From assembly GCA_016928435.1 (NCBI GenBank), contig JAFGKT010000022.1:1-47893 (forward strand): a DNA stretch of 47,893 nucleotides, given 5' to 3'. The notes beneath the pieces are model-generated. The model was not told the DNA's origin, did no database searches, and worked only from the letters and a program-made list of their open reading frames with translations. The translations under genes were made by a program, and so were the position numbers. Source of the stretch: Sedimentisphaerales bacterium. GTDB lineage: Bacteria > Planctomycetota > Phycisphaerae > Sedimentisphaerales > SM23-30. This document shows positions 15,575 through 24,100 of this stretch, in pieces (the first letter of the stretch is position 1; each line of letters opens with the position of its first letter).

Positions 15575-17305
15575 CTACAGGTCGGCGGTCGCAGGTCGGA
15601 GGATTACGGCTATTACATCGACTTGTTGTCCCATGCGGTTGGACAATCTGATTTTGAGTTCTCGGCCGGCAAATTGGGCGATATCATCTTGGGAGATATA
15701 ATATACGTAGAAGTATCTTTCGCGGAGGCCTCGTTCGGGATCGTCTCTGGTTAGGACGATAGGTTCGTTGGTGTGTTGCCAACCGGGCAGAGGCTGTTCG
15801 GTTTGGGCGTCGAGGAATTCCATTTGGATTTGATCCTGGGCGAGTTGTTCATATTCGCTGAGTTCGACGCCGAGGAAGTAGAAGAATCTGCTGCCGGTTC
15901 CCTGGATTCGGCAGATAACGTTTTGGTCTCCGCGGGTAATAGCGAATTGACGTCCGTCGCTCAGTTCGGCAGTTACGGGCATGACCGACAGCGGCGGCAG
16001 AAGTATGTCGATGAGCGGTTGGCCGTTTTCGGCGGTGGCTTGACGGAGATAGATTTCCTCGATGGGTTCGATGTTTTGCCATTGCCGGGGCGCTGGGCTG
16101 AGCGGGTTGCTGGGCGGCAGAGCGACTACGCGGAATCCTTGCGCCAAGCCTAGCAGTTCGATATCGGGCAGAGTGGGCCCGATTGGTCCGATTGGCGCAG
16201 CTGTGCCAAGGAGGTCGTCGTAATTGCGTGGATCGGTCCAGTCGCGTTCGGTTCGGCCTGGATCCAGGAAGAACGAGAAGGCTTCATTGCCGAATGTGGT
16301 ATCGTAAGATTGATACGGAACGGTGGCGGCGGTTACGGTCGGCTCGGTTGGGAAGAGGATTTCGAGGCCGCTGCCTGCGAATTCGAGCGCTTCAGGCGCT
16401 TCGTTGCCTACGGTGCTGTCGTAAACGCGATAGGGTCGATAAAGATCTCGCGCGATCCAATCGATTTGGTCTTCGTCGAATACGGGACTGTCGGGGAATT
16501 CGGGCAGTTCAAGGAACCCGACGACCTGGAAGGTTTCGGCGCCGATGGTGGTGTCGTAGGCTTGATAGGGCATGGGGGTTTTGCGGAAATAGAACCACCA
16601 TATTAGGAAAGCCGCCAGCGCCAGGAGCAACAGTAAAAGCAACAGCAACCAAGGCCATCGGCGTTTTTTGCGAGGTGGTACTATTACTTTATCGGTTTTG
16701 GTGCGGCCTGGTCCGACGGTGTCGAATTTTTCTGGGGCAACTGGTTCGAGTACTTCGAGGTTCCAGTTAAAGGAGGTGGTTCCCCAGCCGATGATGTATG
16801 GACCTTTATCGGTTTGGATTACCTGCCGGAAATCAAGTCTATTGGGGTCGAGCGAATCGCGTAATTCTTTTTGGATGGTATAGACATCGCGCAGGGGCCG
16901 GGCTGGGATGTGGATTTCGGGTGCGTTTGCGGCTTGTCCGGGCTGCAGGGGCATTAGGCCTTGGAACTTGGCGTATTCTTCGGGTGTGCAAGAGTATAAG
17001 CCGTTGTGTGCTTGGCGGTTTTTGAGGATGTCTTCGATGGTGAAAAGGGCTTGATCGCACTGTTGGTTGGCTTCTTCGAGGAGGTATTGGGCTTGGTCGA
17101 TGTTTCGGGTGTCAGCGTCGTTGGTGATTATTTTTCCGGGCACGTTCCAGGTTAGGCTGCGGCCGTCGGGCGATTCATGGCTGGCCGGGGCGAGAATCTT
17201 GCCATAGTACACCTTGGCGATATCCCAATATAGCGAGAGCTTACGATTAGGCGTAATGCTGATGAACTTTTGTTGGGGCGGCAAAGTTGTTCGGATTTCT
17301 GTCAT
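15575..17305 (-). CDS. Single-span membrane protein with three external PYxxYDxTxG repeats (possible SrfA position)
   Basis: A 576-residue protein; the start has GGGAG nine bases upstream. Residues 1-205 are a soluble cytosolic region with no recognised domain (for example IDQAQYLLEEANQQCDQALF and YIIGWGTTSFNWNLEV). Basic residues KKRRW lead into one strong span at about 217-240, containing nine consecutive Leu. Outside the membrane a motif recurs three times: PYQAYDTTIGAETF (246), PYRVYDSTVGNEA (291) and PYQSYDTTFGNEAF (330). A beta-rich C-terminal part follows (350-576). It lies 21 bases after the unknown soluble gene and two genes after srfB. In enterobacteria a membrane protein, SrfA, precedes SrfB, so this could be the local counterpart, but I cannot confirm homology. 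Probably an inner-membrane link of the system. Confidence 0.65.
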   Translation of the reverse strand: MTEIRTTLPPQQKFISITPNRKLSLYWDIAKVYYGKILAPASHESPDGRSLTWNVPGKIITNDADTRNIDQAQYLLEEANQQCDQALFTIEDILKNRQAHNGLYSCTPEEYAKFQGLMPLQPGQAANAPEIHIPARPLRDVYTIQKELRDSLDPNRLDFRQVIQTDKGPYIIGWGTTSFNWNLEVLEPVAPEKFDTVGPGRTKTDKVIVPPRKKRRWPWLLLLLLLLLALAAFLIWWFYFRKTPMPYQAYDTTIGAETFQVVGFLELPEFPDSPVFDEDQIDWIARDLYRPYRVYDSTVGNEAPEALEFAGSGLEILFPTEPTVTAATVPYQSYDTTFGNEAFSFFLDPGRTERDWTDPRNYDDLLGTAAPIGPIGPTLPDIELLGLAQGFRVVALPPSNPLSPAPRQWQNIEPIEEIYLRQATAENGQPLIDILLPPLSVMPVTAELSDGRQFAITRGDQNVICRIQGTGSRFFYFLGVELSEYEQLAQDQIQMEFLDAQTEQPLPGWQHTNEPIVLTRDDPERGLRERYFYVYYISQDDIAQFAGRELKIRLSNRMGQQVDVIAVILRPATADL

Positions 17306-17326
17306 TGGGCTGACTCCCGTATAATA

Positions 17327-18151
17327 CTAAACCCACCTAACCAGGGCACGGCGTACCGGTTGGTTGTTATGTTGGCGTACGATATAGAACGAAAGCGGTT
17401 CCACGCTGTTGCCTCGGCGGGTTCCTTGCGGATTTTCGCAGACGGCGGTATCAAATCCGGCTGGTACGGTGAGCGACTGAGCGCGAAACTGGGCTCCGAA
17501 TTCAGGTTGGGAATTGAGCAATTTGCAGGCTTGCGCCATTATAGTGTTTCGCATAGCCGGTTCGAGTTCTTCGCAGAGACCGCAGATAAGCTCACCGGCT
17601 TGGAAAGCGAGGCTGAGTTGGATTTCGCCGGGCACGGACCATTTAGCGTTAAAGAACAGGTGCAGTACGGATCGCAATATGAGAGCGTTTTTGCGGAGGT
17701 CGGCGGGAGCGTGGGTGCATAGTTTTCGCAAGCTGTTATATTCGACGATTCTGAGGTCAGGGACCATCTCGATCCAGACAATATCTTCCTGCTGCTGATT
17801 CGCGGGTTGTTGGTTGGTTTGGGGCGTGGATTTTACCGGCGGCGCGGCAGTCGCAGGTGATGTTTGTGGCGTTGGTTTGGCGAGCAGATGTTGGTTTTGA
17901 CTGCAGAACTGCGCGAAGGCCAGGATAGCATCTTGCAGTGACGGTTCGGCGGCGGCCTTGGCGACTCGGCGCGGGTCCTGGCCGGGGATTGAGCTGAGCC
18001 AGTGAGCGACCTGCCTTACGGTTTGGGCGGCTATGGTGGCGTCGAGGGATTTTTCCCAGGCAGCCAGTGGCGCGGGCAGCAGATTGACATCGAGTCTGTC
18101 TTGGGCGCGCGGGGCAGTATTGGGCATTGTCTGATTAGTTTTGTCAATCAT
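17327..18151 (-). CDS. Unknown soluble protein coupled to SrfB
   Basis: A 274-residue protein whose ATG overlaps the srfB stop codon region by eight bases, with AGGA seven bases upstream. This is strong evidence of translational coupling with srfB. There is no signal peptide or membrane span. Residues 1-90 are helical (WEKSLDATIAAQTVRQVAHW), followed by a Pro/Thr/Gln-rich linker (about 92-122). The C-terminal part (123-274) looks like a folded helical domain with cysteines (ELICGLCEELEPAMRNTIMA) ending in a basic stretch. I recognise no family. Coupling suggests a stoichiometric partner or regulator of the SrfB ATPase, such as a nucleotide-exchange or adaptor protein. That role is inference only. 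Confidence 0.65.
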   Translation of the reverse strand: MIDKTNQTMPNTAPRAQDRLDVNLLPAPLAAWEKSLDATIAAQTVRQVAHWLSSIPGQDPRRVAKAAAEPSLQDAILAFAQFCSQNQHLLAKPTPQTSPATAAPPVKSTPQTNQQPANQQQEDIVWIEMVPDLRIVEYNSLRKLCTHAPADLRKNALILRSVLHLFFNAKWSVPGEIQLSLAFQAGELICGLCEELEPAMRNTIMAQACKLLNSQPEFGAQFRAQSLTVPAGFDTAVCENPQGTRRGNSVEPLSFYIVRQHNNQPVRRALVRWV

Positions 18152-21011
18152 AGAAACATCCTGTATCGAGCCAATAATCGTCGCTGTAAATGGTGTGCAG
18201 CTTCACGGCAACATGATTGCGATTTATGGGTACGTTCGAGCCGGTCTGGGCTTGAGCGGACTGCACGGTGATTTTGAATGGGTCGTTTTGATCCTGAGCG
18301 AGGGTGATTTGCGCCAGTGGCGCGGTGATTCTGCCGTTGCGGATCATTTGCTGAATAGCGGGGACCCAACAGACTTCGTAGAGAGCGTTGGCATAGGCTC
18401 TTTCGTCGTCGATGTTGCGGCATCCGAGCCATAGATTGCCTCGGAAAACGATGCTGTCGGTAACGACTTTGTCGCGGGTTGGGTGGAAGAGAACGTTGTT
18501 CTCTCGGATGACCTGCTGCAACGGTTGGGCGATGCCGATGATGGTGTTGGCGTCCCATTTGTTTTGGGGGTGGAGGCAGAAGTTTCCGCCTACGGTGGTG
18601 GCCAGGAAATGAATAGCGGCGCCGACAACGACACAACTCTTGGCGTCGGTGATGACTCCATCGCGAGCGAACGGGAACCAATTTCCTTCGACGGTATATC
18701 CCTGCAAACTGGCGATGCGCGCCGGCGGCAGCGGGCAATACTCGGTGAGCATGGTCATGATTTCGGGCAACCCGGCGGCTCGTCCGGCGACGACCATAAG
18801 GTCGCAATCAAACTGAGCGATAACATCACAGAAGCTATACAAAGGACGGCTGAGCACCTTACGGACGATTTGGTTGAACCGTTCGGCTGAGAGTGAGAAC
18901 TGCACGGTGCTGATGTCAACTGGTGTGCCGTTGGTGAGTTTGGGCAGGAATTCGTTGAAGCGTTTGAGCAGTTCGGTGGGGTAATGGGTTTCCTGGAAGA
19001 TTTGACTGAGGGTGACGTAGTCTTCGCTTTGGCCGTGTTCGGTCCAACCCCAGTAATAGCGAGCGAGGGGAACCCAAAGTTGACTGACCAGATGACGTCG
19101 AACGGATTCCCAAGCGGGGTCGATAGCGCCCATGGTTTGAGAGAAGAAACGCTGCCATTCTTTGACGGGGATGTTGAGCTGGTTGGCGATTTCGGGGAAG
19201 ACGATTTCGGTGAGAACGGTTTTGGCTATGTCGTCGCCGCCGAGGTTTATGCCGTCCCGGAACAGCAGGGTTTGGTCCAAGCAGGTGAAGCCGGTTGCGC
19301 CGGGTGTGGTTTTGTATTCGGAGATGACCAGATCGGTGGTGCCGCCTCCGACGTCGAGACTAGCCAGTCGCAGGGTGTTGACGCCGTTTCGCGGCCGTCC
19401 GGAAGTAGCGAAGAATACATCGGAGTCGCCTTGAAAGCGAGATTGGACCTCTCCGTACAGATAGCAAATTTGGACGGCGGTGCTTTCGTCGCAGTTGATT
19501 TGTACGGTTGGTTTGGGCTGGATAGGGGGCGAACGATGGAGATCGCTGTCGCCGGATCTGAACGCAATGGGGTCGCGATAGGAATCGAACCAGACATCGA
19601 GGGCGCGTCGGGCCCCGAGTTCGAGTTGTTTTCGTTCTAGAGTTGTCATGCCTGAGGGGTAAACCAAGACGATGCTGCGGAAGATTCGACGCCGGTTTTG
19701 TCCGCCGACGATGGGCATGTTGGAGCGATGACTGATGCTGTTCATCTGCGCAAAGGCCTGATCGAGGATTTCGGCGAGTACGAAGATGAGTCCGGTTTTT
19801 CGGCTGTAGCGGGGCGATGGGGGACTAGCCAAGAGTGCGACTTCGGGTTTGCGGAAGGGCTGATCGGGGTCGATATAGCGCAGGACATCCCCGGCGATTG
19901 GTTGACAGGTACCGCGCGAGTCGAGGTCGGTGAAGCACCAGTCGGTGGGTCGAGGACCGCTGTCCCAAAGATAACGTTTGGGGCTGCTCATTCCGCTGAG
20001 CATACCGGTGATGGGTCGATCGGTTGCGGCTTCGATAGCGTCGTCTCCGAGCCGAATGAGGGAGATTCCCTCGAAGCGTTCGTTTATGTTGATGTTTCCA
20101 TGAGCGGATCGCGGTCGGACGAATTCCATATGGGTTTCAAACGGTTTGGTATTTTTGCGGCAGGGCAGGTCGCGTGATCTCATTTCGAGTGCGGCAAAGA
20201 ATGGGCCTTCGTTATTGCCGGGCGTTTCGACGATGGTGCCGCAAGTTCGGCAATTACCAAGGTCGAGTACGAGGTGGGCGTCAACGGGGGCGTTTTCGGT
20301 GCCCATTGAGATTTGGATTTCGGGCAGTTTACCCGCGAGGTAGCGGACCAGTGCCCAGAGCTTGGCTACGGCGGCGTACGGTTTGCTTTGGAGGTCGAGC
20401 GCGGTGATGTTGGTGGGGTCGGCTTGAGGTTGGGTGCGTGCGAGCCAGTCTTGCCAGGCGGCATAAGTAAGCTGTTGGACTTCGGGGTGGTCCCAAAAAT
20501 GAGCGATTTCAGGGTTGATGTTATACGATTGACCGATTTCGCGATCGCGCAGCAGGCCTAGTTCGTCGTTGCGTTGGTTGGTTCTGGTGTGAGTGTCGCA
20601 GGCCAGTACGACGCGATAGACGGTGGTCTTTTGGCCCATGGCGGGTTCGAGGAAGAGCCGGACCCAGAACGGATGGGTGCTTTGGTAGGGAATAGGGATC
20701 CAGCGGCGACTGAAGACATCAAGGGCGTCAAAAGCGGAGCAGTGAATCTGTCCGGAAGATGGTCCTTGGAAATCGAAGGCGTTGTCGGCTGATTCGTTTT
20801 CGTCGAGGAACCCTCCCATTTGACCGAAGTCCCCGGCGGTTTCATCGTAATTTCCATCGATGGGATGGCTTGACGTTTTCAAGGGGGTGACGGTTCCATC
20901 CTCGGCGATGTTGAAAGGATTGGGTACGTTGGCTTGCGGGTCGGTCTGGATGTCGAGTTGTTCCTCGAGATCAACGTACTGAATGCCGGTTTCGATGAAG
21001 AGAGATATCAT
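18144..21011 (-). CDS. srfB: SrfB-family protein (Hsp70/actin-fold ATPase)
   Basis: A 955-residue protein with the landmarks of the SrfB family ('virulence factor SrfB'). VLDLGNCRTCGT (about 249-260) fits phosphate loop 1 of the actin/Hsp70 fold. RRIFRSIVLVYPSGMTTLER (about 430) and CDESTAVQICYLYGE (about 507) are family-type segments. LASLDVGGGTTDLVISEY (about 545) is a clear phosphate-2 loop, and LMVVAGRAAGLPEIM (about 775) fits the adenosine motif. It is long for Hsp70 but normal for SrfB. No signal peptide or membrane span. The start has AGGAG seven bases upstream, and a 121-base gap separates it from the giant secreted protein gene. It should bind ATP and change conformation. Its client is unknown. 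The two cysteines inside phosphate loop 1 are unusual. SrfB together with the SrfC GTPase downstream defines this cluster. Confidence 0.87.
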   Translation of the reverse strand: MISLFIETGIQYVDLEEQLDIQTDPQANVPNPFNIAEDGTVTPLKTSSHPIDGNYDETAGDFGQMGGFLDENESADNAFDFQGPSSGQIHCSAFDALDVFSRRWIPIPYQSTHPFWVRLFLEPAMGQKTTVYRVVLACDTHTRTNQRNDELGLLRDREIGQSYNINPEIAHFWDHPEVQQLTYAAWQDWLARTQPQADPTNITALDLQSKPYAAVAKLWALVRYLAGKLPEIQISMGTENAPVDAHLVLDLGNCRTCGTIVETPGNNEGPFFAALEMRSRDLPCRKNTKPFETHMEFVRPRSAHGNININERFEGISLIRLGDDAIEAATDRPITGMLSGMSSPKRYLWDSGPRPTDWCFTDLDSRGTCQPIAGDVLRYIDPDQPFRKPEVALLASPPSPRYSRKTGLIFVLAEILDQAFAQMNSISHRSNMPIVGGQNRRRIFRSIVLVYPSGMTTLERKQLELGARRALDVWFDSYRDPIAFRSGDSDLHRSPPIQPKPTVQINCDESTAVQICYLYGEVQSRFQGDSDVFFATSGRPRNGVNTLRLASLDVGGGTTDLVISEYKTTPGATGFTCLDQTLLFRDGINLGGDDIAKTVLTEIVFPEIANQLNIPVKEWQRFFSQTMGAIDPAWESVRRHLVSQLWVPLARYYWGWTEHGQSEDYVTLSQIFQETHYPTELLKRFNEFLPKLTNGTPVDISTVQFSLSAERFNQIVRKVLSRPLYSFCDVIAQFDCDLMVVAGRAAGLPEIMTMLTEYCPLPPARIASLQGYTVEGNWFPFARDGVITDAKSCVVVGAAIHFLATTVGGNFCLHPQNKWDANTIIGIAQPLQQVIRENNVLFHPTRDKVVTDSIVFRGNLWLGCRNIDDERAYANALYEVCWVPAIQQMIRNGRITAPLAQITLAQDQNDPFKITVQSAQAQTGSNVPINRNHVAVKLHTIYSDDYWLDTGCFYD

Positions 21012-21132
21012 GCTATTCTCCTGGGCAGTGTATTTGAATCAACTGGTTTTGATTGCATGGTTGTTTATGATTATGATTTACGGTTAAGCCTGATTGGGTA
21101 CAGGGCGATAGTTGCGATATATTTTGAGTTTC

Positions 21133-24100
21133 CTAAGGTGAATGGTTTTGACTTAGATGATGCCATAGTAAAAGAGCGGCGCTGTATTCGGGGTTGCCGA
21201 ACGCGAATGAGTTGACGGCTGGGAGCAGATCCTGGGGGTTTTGAGTTTTAAGGTACAAGAGCAGATAGGCTTCGGCGGTGACATCTCTGTAGGAGTATTG
21301 ACCGGAAGCGTTTTGAAGCCATTGCTCGAGGTTTTGGTTGAAGTCGGCTGGACTGCCGTTAAGCCACCAATGCCAAAGCGGGTTGGGCCAAGCGGTATCT
21401 TGCTCCCAAGTACTATCATAGACAGTGCGATTCCAACGGACAATCTGCCAAGTTCTGGTATAACCAACGACGAGGTTGAGCGGCCGCATAAGGAATCGGG
21501 CTTGGTAGAATCTGTCATCAAGGGTGAGTTGCTCGGAATCGGAGGTGTCGGATTGACTAGAGAGGCGAGCGACATTGATAAAGTATTGGTTGGCGATAGA
21601 TCGGCAGGAATTGTCGATTTCGCACAGAGCTTCGAGGATCATCGTGGGGTAATGTTGGGCGACGGTTGCGGTTGGTCCTGGTTGCAGTTGCGGATAGGGC
21701 AAGTTGAGCAGGTTGAGCGCGGCCCATTTTCGGGCGGTCGCGTCGATATCGGCGGCGCCTTGGCTGCTGCTCAAGGGCAGATTGAAAATGTGTTCGGCTT
21801 CGGTTAGGCAAAGATCGCGGACGCGTTCGTCAAGGTCGTAAGGCAAAGCGGCGTTTTGAGGAAGATCAGCATGGATACTGCTTTCGATCCAGCGGCGGAA
21901 AGTTTCGCGTTGGTCGGGACTGAGCGAGGCGGTGTCGAAGTCTTGGACGAGCCGGCCGTATGCCGCGGCGGCAACGGGGTAATCTTCGATAGCATAAGCG
22001 ATTTGAGCGGTGGGATTCTGTAGGATTATGGGCAGAGCGTTGATTTGGTTTGTGATGTCTTGCAAGTCGGCGGAATAGCGGATGAGCTTGCGCAGCGCGG
22101 CGTTCATGGCGGCTGGATTGTCGGAGGCGACATGCTGGATAAGAAGGGCATGGATTTGCCGAAAGAGCTGCGGCTCATCGCCGATTAAGTTGTCCAACGC
22201 GTTGGCTGAGATGGGGGTTAGGTCGGTGTTCTCCAGAAGGGCCAATTCTGTATCGCTATCGTCTTGAGCAGGAATATTGAGAGCATGCAGGGCGCGAAGA
22301 ATGAGCAGGCGGTTACGAGTGCCCAAGGGCAAAGCGGACTGGTTTTGGCTGAGGTGCTGGAGGAATGTTTGGTAGTCGGCGGGGCGGCCGGAACGATGTT
22401 GGCTGTACCAGTCGTTTAGGTTTTGGTCCAACTGCGAAGCGGTTGTTACATGAGTGAAGTTTTCCTGCAGCAGGGCGAGCAGGCCCGTGATCAGAACATT
22501 GTTGGATAGCGGTGTGGGGGCGTTTTCAATGGCGTTGAGGCATCGATTGAAAGCGGCGGCTTGGTTGGCCGGGTCGGTTTCTTCGGCGGCGAGTTCGTAG
22601 AGCAATAAAGCCAACTGCTGGGCGAGGACGGGGTCGGTTATGTTTGTCTGTTGCGGAGCGAGATAGTCAACGGCCAGTTGTTTCCACGCGTTCTTTCGCT
22701 CGTTGGAAGCGGTGCTGTTATGTGCGAGGTAGGCGTAGGTCGCGGCCCAAAACTGGTGATCGGCAAATTGCGGTTTATCGGCGCCTTGGAACATGTCGAT
22801 GCAGTCGAGCAGTTCCTGGGTGCGAGCGGGGTCGGAGGCGTTGCGGATCGCCATGAGCATGGCGGCTTGGGCAACTGGCTCGGGCGGAAAATCGAGCAGA
22901 TTCTCGCGGGATAAAGACCTGTACTCATCGACGGTATCAGCCTGCTGGAGGAGAATAGCCCATGCTTGAGGCCAATATTGGGCAGCGTCACCGTCGGTCT
23001 GAGGATTAGGATTGGTAACATTGATGAACCGGCCGTCCGCCCAATCGGGCGAGGTGCGGTAGTCAGGTCGGTCGAATATAGAGAAAGATCGCATAGGGTC
23101 GGAACTGTCGCAGATACTTCTGGCGCGTTCGTTTTGCAGTCTCAGATAACACTGGCGACGTAGCTGACGCAAGGTGTCGTCGGACAAGGGCAGATAATCT
23201 TGTTCGATGTCTTCGGCGAGCAGTTGCCGGATGTCGGTTAGTTGAGCGAGCGGCTGATCTGGGCGGTAATCGAGTCCTTGTCGAATGATGTCGGTGATTA
23301 GCGATCGGCCGGACGGCAGGTTCAAGGGAGCCAGGCCCGGCACTACCGGGGCTTCGCCATAGTCAAAGTGAAATTCGCGAATTAGATCGTAACATTGGGA
23401 CCATTGGTTAGGTTGATGGGAGGCGTTATTGATAAGGACGAATTGCGCTAGTTGGCGCAGGTAAGAGGTGGCGTCGTCGGAATGTTGCCGGGCGAAGTAG
23501 GAGATGTGGTTTTGTATCGCTGACGGCTGAGGGGCTTGACCTTGCAGGACGGCGGCCACTGGCGAATTGGGACTGAAGGAAAGGATGGCTTGGTGACGAA
23601 GGCAAAGCTCAGCGACAATTTGGTCGAGCGGCGCGGTGTCTGTGAGTTCGGGCCTGATAGCGGCTGCGATGGTGTATAGGTTGACAGTTGGGTCGGTGAT
23701 GGTGGGCCAATCCCGAATGGCTTGGCGCAGCAGACTTAGCAGCAGATCGGCGCGCTGCCGGGCGAGTTGATACAGGGAACCGTCACTTTGAGCGGAGTTG
23801 ATGGTTTGGAAGGCTTGCTGGTAGTTGCCGTCGAGTTGATGGATTTCGAGCAGTCGGCTGAGATATTGCAGGTGGAATTCGCGAATGTCGGTAGAGATGT
23901 TTTGTTGGCTGCGATATTGCAGATATTCTTGGTAGGCTTGGTCGGCCGCGGCGGCGTCGCGTCTTTCGAGATGGCTGGTTATGGTCTGCTGGTAGTTGGT
24001 TTCGGCATTGGCGACGGCGTCTTGGATATGCTCCTGAGCAGCGTCCACGAGGGGGGCAAAGGCACTGGTAAGGCAATTGCGATTGTCCCAGGCGGTGGTG

